Shown here: positions 6,381 to 12,081 of the stretch, in pieces | How the letters are laid out: each line of letters opens with the position of its first letter | How positions within the stretch are numbered: position 1 is the stretch's first letter | DNA from: CAYGZC01 sp964354225 | GTDB lineage: Bacteria > Bacteroidota > Ignavibacteria > UBA10030 > SZUA-254 | NCBI GenBank assembly: GCA_964354225.1 | Contig: CAYGZC010000032.1 | Coordinates: 1-20,573 of the forward strand | DNA: 20,573 nucleotides | Direction of reading: 5' to 3' | Program-made: the position numbers and the translations under genes | Notes under the pieces: generated by a model | The model's input: the letters and a program-made list of their open reading frames with translations, nothing else | The model's database searches: none | Told to the model about the DNA's origin: nothing

Positions 6381-6611
6381 TTAAGCAAAAACAGAAATTT
6401 CCCAAACTGGATTGTGAAGATTGTGATATTTGATTTCCATACGGTACGACGGGAAGTACACATGAATCGTATTGCGGAAATCATCGACATCATAGCGACT
6501 GAAGAAAGTTAAGAAATCGCTATTATTGAGAAGGCGATGTCTAGCGTTGTAAGAAATGCCATGGCAATTGTGTGCAATGGCAGTAATGGATTGGTAATCA
6601 AAATCTGACAT
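6381..6611 (-). CDS. Hypothetical protein (76 aa)
   Basis: Unrecognised 76-residue protein with a good GAAGGAGAAGTT site. It has several histidines and aromatic residues and a C-terminal strand-rich part (IHVYFPSYRMEIKYHNLHNP). Its mRNA leader contains the second copy of the repeated hairpin (6637-6660). Confidence 0.67.
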   Translation of the reverse strand: MSDFDYQSITAIAHNCHGISYNARHRLLNNSDFLTFFSRYDVDDFRNTIHVYFPSYRMEIKYHNLHNPVWEISVFA

Positions 6612-6636
6612 AACTTCTCCTTCATTCGTTTACCAA

Positions 6637-6660
6637 GGCTATCAATAGAAATTGATAGCT
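6637..6660 (-). promoter_or_regulatory. Leader hairpin, copy 2 of a repeated element
   Basis: GCTATCAAT (6638-6646) pairs with ATTGATAGC (6651-6659) around an AGAA loop, with an outer G/T wobble. This is the counterpart of 5754-5775. It follows the paralog of the gene that precedes copy 1, so gene and hairpin appear to have been duplicated together. Confidence 0.55.
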
Positions 6661-6678
6661 ATGGAAAACAAAGAAAGA

Positions 6679-6885
6679 CTATTCTTCGTACTCGAATCCA
6701 CGCCGCCCGTAGGCAACGTGCTTCCCGTAGATGTTTTCGTACCTGTTGCCAGACCAACGAACAAAGATCCAGTCATCTTGAGACAAGAGATGACTCATTC
6801 CTTGATTCTTGTTGACCTTGATGATCATGTACTGATCTTTGTTGACTGTGCTCGGAAAGAACTTGAGATAGGTATCCTCTTCCAT
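6679..6885 (-). CDS. Small protein, paralog of 5799-6017 (68 aa)
   Basis: Unrecognised 68-residue protein starting MEEDTYLKFFPSTVNKDQY with a strong AAGAGGAGAAAACAG site; a longer in-frame start without a ribosome site was rejected. The C-terminal half matches the paralog at 5799-6017 (FVRW, then a glycine-tyrosine turn, then GRRGFEYEE). It probably arose by tandem duplication with the hairpin that follows it. Confidence 0.7.
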   Translation of the reverse strand: MEEDTYLKFFPSTVNKDQYMIIKVNKNQGMSHLLSQDDWIFVRWSGNRYENIYGKHVAYGRRGFEYEE

Positions 6886-6910
6886 CTGTTTTCTCCTCTT
6901 AGCTGTTTGG

Positions 6911-7141
6911 TTAGCACTCTGACATGAAGATATCGAGAATCTTGTTAAAGGATTCTTTGCCAATGTATTCTTTCTCTATTAACCACTGGATAAAGGAATC
7001 AGGAGACGTAAACTCCAATTTATCCTCAATAGCGTTACAGATACCCATATCCATCCCGCAACATTCTGCATCATTGGCTAATCGCGGTAGCTGCTCGAAT
7101 AAGGCTACCATACGATTGTGGTATTTATTGAGATTGAGCAT
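6911..7141 (-). CDS. Hypothetical helical protein (76 aa)
   Basis: Unrecognised 76-residue protein, predicted all-helical, with cysteines at about positions 27, 28, 35 and 76. Its ribosome site is AGGAAGTAAAC. It is the first coding gene after the candidate structured RNA (7208-7360), so that RNA may be its 5' leader. A 12-codon reading (7144-7182) lies between them with a weak ribosome site; it might be a leader peptide but cannot be supported further. Confidence 0.68.
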   Translation of the reverse strand: MLNLNKYHNRMVALFEQLPRLANDAECCGMDMGICNAIEDKLEFTSPDSFIQWLIEKEYIGKESFNKILDIFMSEC

Positions 7142-7207
7142 GTTTACTTCCTGTATCCGTTGGTATCAAAACCCGCTTCCATTGTTTCTTTCTCTGTAGA
7201 TTATTGC

Positions 7208-7360
7208 GCTTTACATAGAACAGATTGGTTTGTTGATGCCATTTGGCGTAAGCCAGGCTAACAACAATGAAGGCGACAGGCGTGGGCGTTAGATTTAGGG
7301 TCGGAAATACCTGGCCCCTATGCCCTTTGCTGTCACTTTCCCCAATCTGTCCTATGCAAA
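7208..7360 (-). ncRNA. Candidate structured RNA, ~150 nt, closed by a 19-bp helix
   Basis: In a 243-bp gap, the minus-strand RNA starts TTTGCATAGGACAGATTGG (7360-7342) and ends CCAATCTGTTCTATGTAAA (7228-7210). These pair over 19 bp with two G-U pairs, both of which would be A/C mismatches on the other strand. Inside, in RNA numbering from 7360, GUGACAG (25-31) pairs with CUGUCGC (82-88), GGGC (36-39) with GCCC (74-77) and UAGGG (41-45) with CCCUA (61-65). GCCAGG (46-51) can also pair with CCUGGC (104-109) and CUAAC (69-73) with GUUAG (99-103), making a pseudoknot or an alternative fold. A promoter-like pair ends just before position 1. No known RNA family is recognised. No U-run follows, so it could be a stable RNA or a long leader of 6911-7141. 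Confidence 0.55.
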
Positions 7361-7364
7361 TCGA

Positions 7365-7392
7365 ATTTTATCTCCCGTTGCATACTATGCAA
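7365..7392 (-). promoter_or_regulatory. Promoter-like sequence for the candidate RNA, within a palindrome
   Basis: On the minus strand TTGCAT (7392-7387) and TAAAAT (7370-7365) are separated by 16 bp, resembling -35 and -10 boxes. The predicted start is at about 7357-7359, at the first bases of the closing helix of the RNA. The -35 box lies in a 17-bp palindrome (GTTGCATA-C-TATGCAAC, 7377-7393) that overlaps the stop codon of the upstream gene and could be an operator. Confidence 0.5.
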
Positions 7393-7693
7393 CCTTATTG
7401 CGTAACGAGATTGTACCAATCTCGTCTTGCATATATTTCTTTGGATTGTTCTTTCTGTCCTCATAGCCAACAGAAAGCAACACAATGTTGGCAACGACAA
7501 TACTAGGCTCGTCGCCGTCAACGTCAAGGTCGAAATCAACCACATATTGATAGCGGTCCAGAATCTTACCTAACTCTTCAAGTATTTCGGGCTTCACAAC
7601 CAAGCCCGTTTTCTGCTTTTGCATAGCCTGCCTAATCTCTCGCAGAGCCTTATTCTTTCTGCGATTGGCAAGCCATTTGCGGATTCTGTTCAC
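7385..7693 (-). CDS. Hypothetical protein, GTG start (102 aa)
   Basis: Unrecognised 102-residue protein beginning with a very basic helix (NRIRKWLANRRKNKALREI), then a helical segment to about residue 50 and a strand-like C-terminal half (YVVDFDLDVDGDEPSIVVAN). The GTG start follows TTGAGGACAAA and overlaps the stop of 7690-7842 (GTGA), showing coupling. Its TAG lies within the palindrome at 7377-7393. Confidence 0.66.
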   Translation of the reverse strand: MNRIRKWLANRRKNKALREIRQAMQKQKTGLVVKPEILEELGKILDRYQYVVDFDLDVDGDEPSIVVANIVLLSVGYEDRKNNPKKYMQDEIGTISLRNKVA

Positions 7694-7842
7694 TTTGTCC
7701 TCAAATTGAGCAGACTTTGCAACTTCGTTGTTGCCTCTCGCATAATCTTGGTTTGCAAAACAACCGCATTATCAGAAATGCGAACGATATAGATCCAATC
7801 GTTCGTAATCCTGATGATATGGCTCTTTCCATTGAATTGCAT
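7690..7842 (-). CDS. Small hypothetical protein (50 aa)
   Basis: A 50-residue reading begins MQFNGKSHIIRITNDWIYIV at 7842, with a good TTGAGGGATTGAT site, and ends at TGA 7690-7692, overlapping the next GTG start. The first half looks like a beta hairpin, the second half like a basic helix (TKIMREATTKLQSLLNLRTK). The coupling on one side and 1-bp spacing on the other make it convincing despite its size. Confidence 0.65.
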   Translation of the reverse strand: MQFNGKSHIIRITNDWIYIVRISDNAVVLQTKIMREATTKLQSLLNLRTK

Positions 7843-7843
7843 A

Positions 7844-8038
7844 TCAATCCCTCAATGTTGCCTTGCGATCGTTGATCGCCTTGTGGATTGGACCGGAACC
7901 GGGGAAATACGACGGATACATTTCATTGAGATCGTCTAACTTGTGGTCGTATTCGCCCCGATTGATCTTATCGACGATTGCCCAAATTGCGTTGTCAAAC
8001 GCTGGGCCGTACATTGATGGTCCCCACTTGTCTTCCAT
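7844..8038 (-). CDS. Hypothetical protein (64 aa)
   Basis: Unrecognised 64-residue protein with site AAAGGAAAAGCA. It begins MEDKWGPSMYGPAFDNAIW and is rich in aromatic, glycine and proline residues, suggesting a compact fold. No motif is identified. It lies 18 bp from the upstream gene and 1 bp from the downstream one. Confidence 0.66.
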   Translation of the reverse strand: MEDKWGPSMYGPAFDNAIWAIVDKINRGEYDHKLDDLNEMYPSYFPGSGPIHKAINDRKATLRD

Positions 8039-8056
8039 TGCTTTTCCTTTCTTTGG

Positions 8057-8476
8057 CTAGTACAGATCCCAAAACATTTCGTTCGCATCTTCAAAAGAGC
8101 CAGTGAACATTGTTTTTTGGCCGAGCGTGATTCGTCCCTTGCCTTTGTTGGAAATCCAGAGCGTGATTCCTTCGCTCGTTTGCAGCGGCTTCCAACTTGA
8201 CGACTTGGCCGGTATTCTTCGCAATGGTTCACGATTGCGTTGCATTGCTTTGCGCGCATTGTCGATAGAGTTGAATCTGTCCACGTCGTCAACCACAAAA
8301 TGGTTGCCGTGGTGGTCTTGTTCTTCCACGATGATGCGCGCGCGCCAACCTTCTTTGAAATCGTGATAATTCTGGTTGGCTTTGCGTCGCTGTTGCTCTT
8401 GATCTACTCGCCGCAAATTGGCGTCCATTTCAGACGCCATTGCGTTATTCAACTCGGCTAGTGTTTTCGTTTCCAT
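8057..8476 (-). CDS. Hypothetical protein (139 aa)
   Basis: Unrecognised 139-residue protein. Residues 1-40 are a charged, glutamine-rich helix that may be a coiled coil (LRRVDQEQQRRKANQ). The remainder looks alpha/beta, with WRARIIVEEQDHHGNHFVVD and a C-terminal FTGSFEDANEMFWDLY. The start follows CGAGGTTTGA. Its transcription must begin within 8477-8660, because a terminator stands upstream at 8663-8689. Confidence 0.7.
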   Translation of the reverse strand: METKTLAELNNAMASEMDANLRRVDQEQQRRKANQNYHDFKEGWRARIIVEEQDHHGNHFVVDDVDRFNSIDNARKAMQRNREPLRRIPAKSSSWKPLQTSEGITLWISNKGKGRITLGQKTMFTGSFEDANEMFWDLY

Positions 8477-8503
8477 TCAAACCTCGGTGGTTTTTCTTAC
8501 TTC

Positions 8504-8661
8504 CTTTTTATAGAGACGCAAAACACGGCCGCACTATCGGTTGCCTTTTAGGCTTGGCTATGCAATATCTAGCTGGACGTGTTTTGCAAAACAGTAGGCT
8601 CTTTATTTTGCATAGCCAATTTCTTCCTGGCCGTTCCCGTCTCTTGTGTCTCTATAAAAAG
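8504..8661. repeat. 158-bp element bounded by a long inverted repeat, with inner dyads
   Basis: TTTTTATAGAGAC (8505-8517) is perfectly inverted as GTCTCTATAAAAA (8648-8660). With one more outer pair and four inner pairs, including one G-U on the plus strand, the helix reaches 18 bp. Nested inside are ACGGCC (8525-8530) with GGCCGT (8629-8634), a small GCCT/AGGC hairpin, TTGGCTATGCAA (8554-8565) with TTGCATAGCCAA (8608-8619), and the palindrome GTTTTGCAAAAC (8580-8591). A competing pairing GCAAAACACG/CGTGTTTTGC (8518-8527, 8578-8587) also exists. No coding gene fits. It may be a folded RNA, an operator array or a small inverted-repeat mobile element; no clear target duplication is seen. Confidence 0.6.
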
Positions 8662-8662
8662 C

Positions 8663-8689
8663 GAAAGGCCAGGGGTTGCCTGGCCTTTC
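8663..8689 (-). terminator. Intrinsic terminator after the 8721-9149 gene
   Basis: GAAAGGCCAGG (8663-8673) and CCTGGCCTTTC (8679-8689) form an 11-bp GC-rich stem with a GGTTG loop. Read on the minus strand it is followed by GCTTTTTAT, a usable U-run. It lies 31 bp after the stop of 8721-9149. The U-run falls inside the right arm of the inverted-repeat element 8504-8661. Confidence 0.8.
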
Positions 8690-8720
8690 AATGTGGCGCT
8701 ATGTGGGGAAGATGGGGTTG

Positions 8721-9149
8721 CTATTTCTTGACGGTCAGATCCAGGGCTTCTACGTCGATATTCGTCTCACCCGAGAAGAGGTCACGCGCCGTCGTCCACA
8801 ACTCCATTGCGGCAATGCGCGCATCATCGGGCGGGAGCGCAGCAGTGCTCTTCACAACGGCCGCTTGCAAGCGCGAGAAGAAAACCGCGATCCCCTGGCC
8901 ACACACCGTCAAGCCCATTGCGACTGGTTTGATTTTCTTGATGCCCATCATCTCGTTGAAAGCATCCTGCCCATCTTTGTCCACCTTGTGACTGACTTCG
9001 TTGTTGCGATACTTCGCAGCCTTTGCTCGGAGGATGACAGCGCGGGCATGGCTTCCAGCAGCGGCCAAAATGTCTGCATCCTTCTCCAATTCTGAGGCCT
9101 TCGCGTCTCTGATCTGCTTGTTGATCTGCTCTGCGGTTGCTTTGTCCAT
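8721..9149 (-). CDS. Hypothetical protein, first gene of the leftward arm (142 aa)
   Basis: Unrecognised 142-residue alanine- and lysine-rich, mostly helical protein starting MDKATAEQINKQIRDAKASE. The N-terminal 50 residues are a probable coiled coil. A hydrophobic stretch (KPVAMGLTVCGQGIAVFF) lies near the middle but is short of a clear membrane span. The site is CAGGAGCACGGTA. The gene is visibly more GC-rich than its neighbours, is alone between the divergent region and a strong terminator, and so is its own transcription unit, probably early. The GC-rich inverted repeat CGCGCA/TGCGCG (9177-9191) sits in its leader. Confidence 0.75.
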   Translation of the reverse strand: MDKATAEQINKQIRDAKASELEKDADILAAAGSHARAVILRAKAAKYRNNEVSHKVDKDGQDAFNEMMGIKKIKPVAMGLTVCGQGIAVFFSRLQAAVVKSTAALPPDDARIAAMELWTTARDLFSGETNIDVEALDLTVKK

Positions 9150-9256
9150 TACCGTGCTCCTGTTAGCAGTTAGTCACGCGCACCATGCGCGCGACAAGAA
9201 ACCCCAAAAAAAAGCAAAAACCCATGCCTATCTCATTTGCAAACTAGATACCAGAA

Positions 9257-9498
9257 GCTAAGTATGCGAAATGATTATACTTTTCAAATGGTACAGTCTA
9301 TGATATATGGTCCCAATGTCATATAATGTGCATAAAATCGCATAACTTTGACCTATAACTTTGTAAGTATGCGAAACGACTAGGGATAACGCGGTGCGTT
9401 AACGCCAATAACGCAACACGTTATTCGGACATAAATGTCGCATAATGTTGCATAATTGATATATAACATTGCTAAGTATATGAGATCATTATACTTTT
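9257..9498. repeat. Three imperfect ~107-bp tandem repeats with AAGTAT/ATACTT dyads
   Basis: Units begin with TAAGTAT at 9259, 9364 and 9473, spaced 105 and 109 bp apart. The first 28 bases of copies 1 (9257-9284) and 3 (9471-9498) match at 24 positions and carry AAGTAT...ATACTT inverted arms 11 bases apart. Copy 2 keeps TAAGTATGCGAAACGA but lacks the right arm. The ends of units 1 and 2 also match (GTGCATAAAATCGCATAAC against GTCGCATAATGTTGCATAA). The right arm read on the minus strand contains TATAAT. This fits iterons or operator-promoter repeats. Confidence 0.65.
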
Positions 9499-9570
9499 TA
9501 TCATGCTATGCACAATTATGCAATGTAGTGTTATGCAAAGATATGCAATATGATGTAATGTATGGTCAAT

Positions 9571-9595
9571 GGCAATGGTAATATATTACATTGCC
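9571..9595. repeat. 25-bp near-perfect palindrome
   Basis: The central GTAATATATTAC is a perfect 12-bp palindrome flanked by GGCAATG on the left and ATTGCC on the right, so the whole is symmetric except for one unpaired base. The very AT-rich centre and its position in the divergent region suit a protein-binding site or a melting element. A TATGGTCA word flanks it on both sides (9562 and 9600). Confidence 0.6.
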
Positions 9596-9880
9596 ACATA
9601 TGGTCAAAACATAACACAACGACACCAGGTAATGCTATGCATACCATGTACTGTATGGCTATGCATAGCAGTGTATGGTAACGTAGTGTATAACTGGACG
9701 GATGGTAGCCTGGCATGGAAAATGCACAACTAGGTGCCCAAATAATTCGCGGTCCATTTTCACACTTCCAATATGCATAACACATCTCACATCATGCATA
9801 ACCAATATTCTCCCAGGAGCCACACACAACCACGTAATTTTTAGAGATTTAATCTATGGAAATATCGTATAATCAAGGTA

Positions 9881-10219
9881 ATGTTAAACCAACACCGGCA
9901 TCTCTCCAATAATTTCATACAGATGTTCACGCATCTTTCCAAACTTGAGCGTCTGAAAATATTTCAGCAACTCAAGAATGAATACTGCGAATTCTGCGGA
10001 AGTAAACGTAAATTCATGGACGAACGCTATCTCTCGTGCAAATTCTGCCGAGGGAAATATCCAACACCTTACGTGGGCTATGTTTGTTACGACTTGGGAC
10101 TATATGATTCCAAGGAACGAACTTGTAAATTCTGTGCAGTGGCGGGAAAGTGTAAAGCCTTCGAAGCTAAAGCTTTCACAACACATGAATTATTGGAACT
10201 CAGGGACAAACTATTATGA
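9881..10219 (+). CDS. Zinc-binding cysteine-rich protein, first gene of the rightward arm (112 aa)
   Basis: Unrecognised 112-residue protein with CxxC pairs C36/C39, C53/C56 and C82/C85 plus C69 and C91, consistent with two zinc sites. The first 34 residues form a helix and residues 95-112 another. As the first rightward gene it may be an early regulator, but no function is established. The ATG follows AAGGTA at short spacing. A TATAAT at 9868-9873 would start transcription almost at the ATG, giving a nearly leaderless mRNA if that box is used. Confidence 0.75.
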   Translation: MLNQHRHLSNNFIQMFTHLSKLERLKIFQQLKNEYCEFCGSKRKFMDERYLSCKFCRGKYPTPYVGYVCYDLGLYDSKERTCKFCAVAGKCKAFEAKAFTTHELLELRDKLL

Positions 10220-10617
10220 AAATTCCACAAGTCTCGCCTGAAGATTGGCAACATGCTGTAAAGTTGACGTATCAATATGCGCCGTTAAAGATTCCGAAAG
10301 ATTGGAATCGTCGTAATGCTCAAGAGGGATTTATTGTTTATCGTCATACAAGCGGACTAGAAGTAATCCTTTCGGTTGATGATAAATTTGGCGATGGACG
10401 AACATGGATACATTGTTCGTGTGCTTATCCTGATAAACTTCCAACGTATAATGAAGTGTGTTTGGTTAAGAGATTCTTTATAGGAACAAATCGCAAAGCG
10501 TTGATGATATTTCCTGAAGAAAGGAATCATGTAAATATTCATTCGTATGCTTTACATCTGTGGTCAGCGATCGAGGGAGATAACCTACCCGAATTCGGAA
10601 TCGAGGGAACAATATGA
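10216..10617 (+). CDS. Conserved phage hypothetical protein, DUF7694-like (133 aa)
   Basis: Residues 48-125 (VILSVDDKFGDGRTWIHCS, then a LPTYNEVCLVKRFFIG stretch, then EERNHVNIHSYALHLW and LPEFG) resemble a conserved phage-associated family that I recall as DUF7694; that name is tentative. The pattern W-hCS...LPTyeE...FiG...vn.H..hLW is typical. No enzymatic role is known to me. The start overlaps the upstream stop by four bases (ATGA) and the stop overlaps the next start, so it is translationally coupled. Confidence 0.8.
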   Translation: MKIPQVSPEDWQHAVKLTYQYAPLKIPKDWNRRNAQEGFIVYRHTSGLEVILSVDDKFGDGRTWIHCSCAYPDKLPTYNEVCLVKRFFIGTNRKALMIFPEERNHVNIHSYALHLWSAIEGDNLPEFGIEGTI

Positions 10618-10853
10618 CAATCAAGAAAAAGTTACATATTTATAATTCCGAAGTAGACGATCTATATATAATAGCGGAAGATTTACGTGCCTGGGCAAAG
10701 AAAGAATTGAAGGGAACGAAGATAGGTAATCCTCATATTCATCTTGGATATATTGCGGCAAAAGCCATAGAAGATTTAAAACACCAAATAGATTCAAAAG
10801 AAGAATATTTACGCGAAATCAAACGTGCTGTAGAAACATTGAGGAATATATGA
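10614..10853 (+). CDS. Hypothetical helical protein (79 aa)
   Basis: Unrecognised 79-residue lysine-rich protein, helical throughout except for a GTKIGNPHIHLGY linker in the middle; the C-terminal half (residues 45-79) could be a short coiled coil. It is coupled to both neighbours by ATGA-type overlaps. The HIH pair in the linker might bind metal, which is speculative. Confidence 0.7.
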   Translation: MTIKKKLHIYNSEVDDLYIIAEDLRAWAKKELKGTKIGNPHIHLGYIAAKAIEDLKHQIDSKEEYLREIKRAVETLRNI

Positions 10854-11137
10854 TGTTAACGAAAGAAAATATAGAAAAATTATGGAGCGCAGTTCATCAT
10901 TGGGATGTCTGTCATCGTAATAGACCGTATCCTGATGAGCTAGCAGCAGAAGCTAATCTTGAAACTGTTGTGTCTGGATTTGTTTATGAACAGAATAAAC
11001 AAATAAGTGATGAACTTGCTGGCACTCAGCAAGAGTTGGCTAAATATATTGGGCGATGTGAAGATATGGCAAGACAAATAGATGAAGTGAATATTGTAAT
11101 TAAACAATTACAAACGCGATTGCGTAAAGGAAATTAA
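10850..11137 (+). CDS. Hypothetical coiled-coil protein (95 aa)
   Basis: Unrecognised 95-residue protein. Residues 1-45 contain WSAVHHWDVCHRNRPYPDEL, a polar, aromatic segment. Residues 48-92 (KQISDELAGTQQELAKYIGR onwards) show heptad spacing typical of a coiled coil, so it is probably an oligomer. The overlap ATGATG with the upstream stop means either of two adjacent ATGs may be used. Confidence 0.7.
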   Translation: MMLTKENIEKLWSAVHHWDVCHRNRPYPDELAAEANLETVVSGFVYEQNKQISDELAGTQQELAKYIGRCEDMARQIDEVNIVIKQLQTRLRKGN

Positions 11138-11138
11138 A

Positions 11139-11267
11139 ATGATACAAGCTGGCGAAACCATCTTTGATGGAATGCAGACCGCGAAGTCGATACTTCTTCA
11201 TTTGAAGATTAAAGAAATTAGACCAAGCGAGATGATGGAAGTTTGCGCTATCATAAATCTGCATTAG
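11139..11267 (+). CDS. Small hypothetical protein or front half of a frame-broken gene (42 aa)
   Basis: ATG 11139 follows AAAGGAAATTAAA and opens a 42-residue reading (MIQAGETIFDGMQTAKSILL...) that stops at TAG 11265-11267. A different frame beginning in its last third carries a clear coiled-coil-like sequence to 11338. The two together look like one gene of about 65 residues split by a frameshift near 11220-11245, but two separate overlapping genes cannot be excluded. Confidence 0.45.
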   Translation: MIQAGETIFDGMQTAKSILLHLKIKEIRPSEMMEVCAIINLH

Positions 11268-11338
11268 CAGGTAGAGATAAAGAAATTGCTGATTTGAAGT
11301 TGGAAGTGGCATTGTTGAAAAAGAAAGTGGAGATATAA
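11243..11338 (+). CDS. Small coiled-coil peptide, TTG start, or back half of a frame-broken gene (31 aa)
   Basis: The frame from TTG 11243 reads LRYHKSALAGRDKEIADLKL followed by a leucine/lysine heptad tail to TAA 11336-11338. The regular leucine and valine spacing is typical of a coiled coil, which supports it being translated. A GGAAG precedes the TTG only weakly. It may be reached by frameshift from 11139-11267 rather than by independent initiation. Confidence 0.4.
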   Translation: MRYHKSALAGRDKEIADLKLEVALLKKKVEI

Positions 11339-11359
11339 CATCTCCATAAGGAGAAAGCG

Positions 11360-11584
11360 ATGTTAGTTTATTTTGGGGATAGTTTTAAAGAAGAGACAGA
11401 TTTAAGTAAAAGCCATTGGTTGAAGTCGTGTCCCGAATGTAGTAGAAAAGCTGGACAAGTAGTGTATAAAAAATATCCAGAAGATTTTGGCGAGTCTGAA
11501 GCCGAGAGCCGACAGACACAAACTCATCGTGGTTCGCAATCTTGGTGTTCTGAATGTAGAAGTACAAAGAAAGGAAAGAAGTAA
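11360..11584 (+). CDS. Small zinc-ribbon-like protein (74 aa)
   Basis: Unrecognised 74-residue basic protein with CPEC (C24/C27) and CSEC (C63/C66), a spacing typical of a zinc ribbon with a long polar loop. The C-terminus is lysine-rich (RSTKKGKK), suggesting nucleic-acid contact. The site AAGGAGAAAGCG is strong. The stop overlaps the next start (TAATG). Confidence 0.72.
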   Translation: MLVYFGDSFKEETDLSKSHWLKSCPECSRKAGQVVYKKYPEDFGESEAESRQTQTHRGSQSWCSECRSTKKGKK

Positions 11585-11826
11585 TGGATTCTGATTTAGA
11601 TTTTTATTTTGCACTTGAATCTCTTGCTTCGAAGAAATATATACGGTTGGCTTTGATTTATGCTAATTTGCCGAAGGGCAGAAAAGCAGCCATGAATACA
11701 AAACAGATAATGAAGAAGTTTGGAATATCGAAACGTATGGCAGAAAGAGACTTGAAGATTTTGTATGAGGAATTAGGTGTTCAAACTCTTCATACAATCC
11801 CAAATGTTTCTTTATGGTGGAGATAA
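11584..11826 (+). CDS. Helix-turn-helix protein (80 aa)
   Basis: Residues 36-66 (MNTKQIMKKFGISKRMAERD, then LKILYEELG) have the helix-turn-helix pattern of the DeoR/HTH_11 type, in which the recognition helix follows GISKRMAERDL. The protein is short, with no effector domain, so it could be a DNA-binding transcription factor or adaptor. It is coupled to both neighbours by TAATG overlaps. Target sites are unknown; the palindromes in the divergent region are candidates only. Confidence 0.72.
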   Translation: MDSDLDFYFALESLASKKYIRLALIYANLPKGRKAAMNTKQIMKKFGISKRMAERDLKILYEELGVQTLHTIPNVSLWWR

Positions 11827-12074
11827 TGACAGAAGATAGAACCATATATGGTGAAAATGGAAAAGCAGTTATGGCTACTGCGATAGAATTTGCAGGACAA
11901 TTAACCCCCAAGATTTTTGAATCCGCAGATGAGTTTAGATACAGACAAGTAGAAAAACCTACTGTGGTTATTGTACCAATAGAGTATAAGAATATTTTGG
12001 GAGATTCAGCCGTGATTGCTGGGTTTGAAGTGGTCTATGCAGAAGTTGATGAAGTCATGCTGGGATGTAAGTGA
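11826..12074 (+). CDS. Hypothetical protein (82 aa)
   Basis: Unrecognised 82-residue acidic protein. The start MTEDRTIYGENGK is chosen over an ATG four codons upstream because GGTGGAGATA precedes it and it makes a TAATG overlap. Residues 40-76 (QVEKPTVVIVPIEYKNILGD... then AGFEVVYAEVDEVML) look like an alpha/beta strand-turn-strand core. No motif is recognised. Confidence 0.7.
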   Translation: MTEDRTIYGENGKAVMATAIEFAGQLTPKIFESADEFRYRQVEKPTVVIVPIEYKNILGDSAVIAGFEVVYAEVDEVMLGCK

Positions 12075-12081
12075 GGGTAAA

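Larger units (their letters stand above)
9150..9880. promoter_or_regulatory. 730-bp divergent gene-free region; promoter array and possible origin
   Basis: All genes to the left read leftwards and all to the right read rightwards, and no credible coding gene lies here. The region is AT-rich and holds three imperfect ~107-bp repeats, near-palindromes at 9571-9595 and 9659-9670, and many TATGCA/TGCATA words (for example near 9505, 9531, 9543, 9635, 9660, 9773 and 9794). Inverted TAACGC words cluster at 9386-9415. Minus-strand TATAAT boxes fall inside repeats 1 and 3, and a plus-strand TATAAT at 9868-9873 sits just before the first rightward gene. Divergent promoters are well supported by layout; origin function is inference. 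Confidence 0.65.

Noticed and set aside
7208..7360. RNase P RNA or tmRNA
   Set aside because: GGGGAAAGT, CATAGGG and GCCAGGTA recall short words of RNase P RNA, but the element is far too short, the P4 partner and ACAGAA region are absent, and no tmRNA tag frame or tRNA-like end exists.
8504..8661. Confident call as an insertion sequence or MITE
   Set aside because: The inverted ends fit, but there is no transposase, no clear target duplication at the flanks, and copy number cannot be seen from one window.
8440..9095. Two long plus-strand open frames (8440-8991 and 8676-9095)
   Set aside because: They lie antisense to the well-supported minus gene 8721-9149, cross its terminator and the inverted-repeat element, have no ribosome sites and have arginine/serine-rich random composition.
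9257..9498. CRISPR array
   Set aside because: The repeats are about 107 bp apart, imperfect, only three in number, and lack constant repeat/spacer lengths; no cas genes are present.
9531..9785. 84-codon minus-strand frame in the divergent region
   Set aside because: It translates the TATGCAT-rich repeats into low-complexity cysteine/histidine/tyrosine-rich sequence, has no ribosome site and no partner genes.
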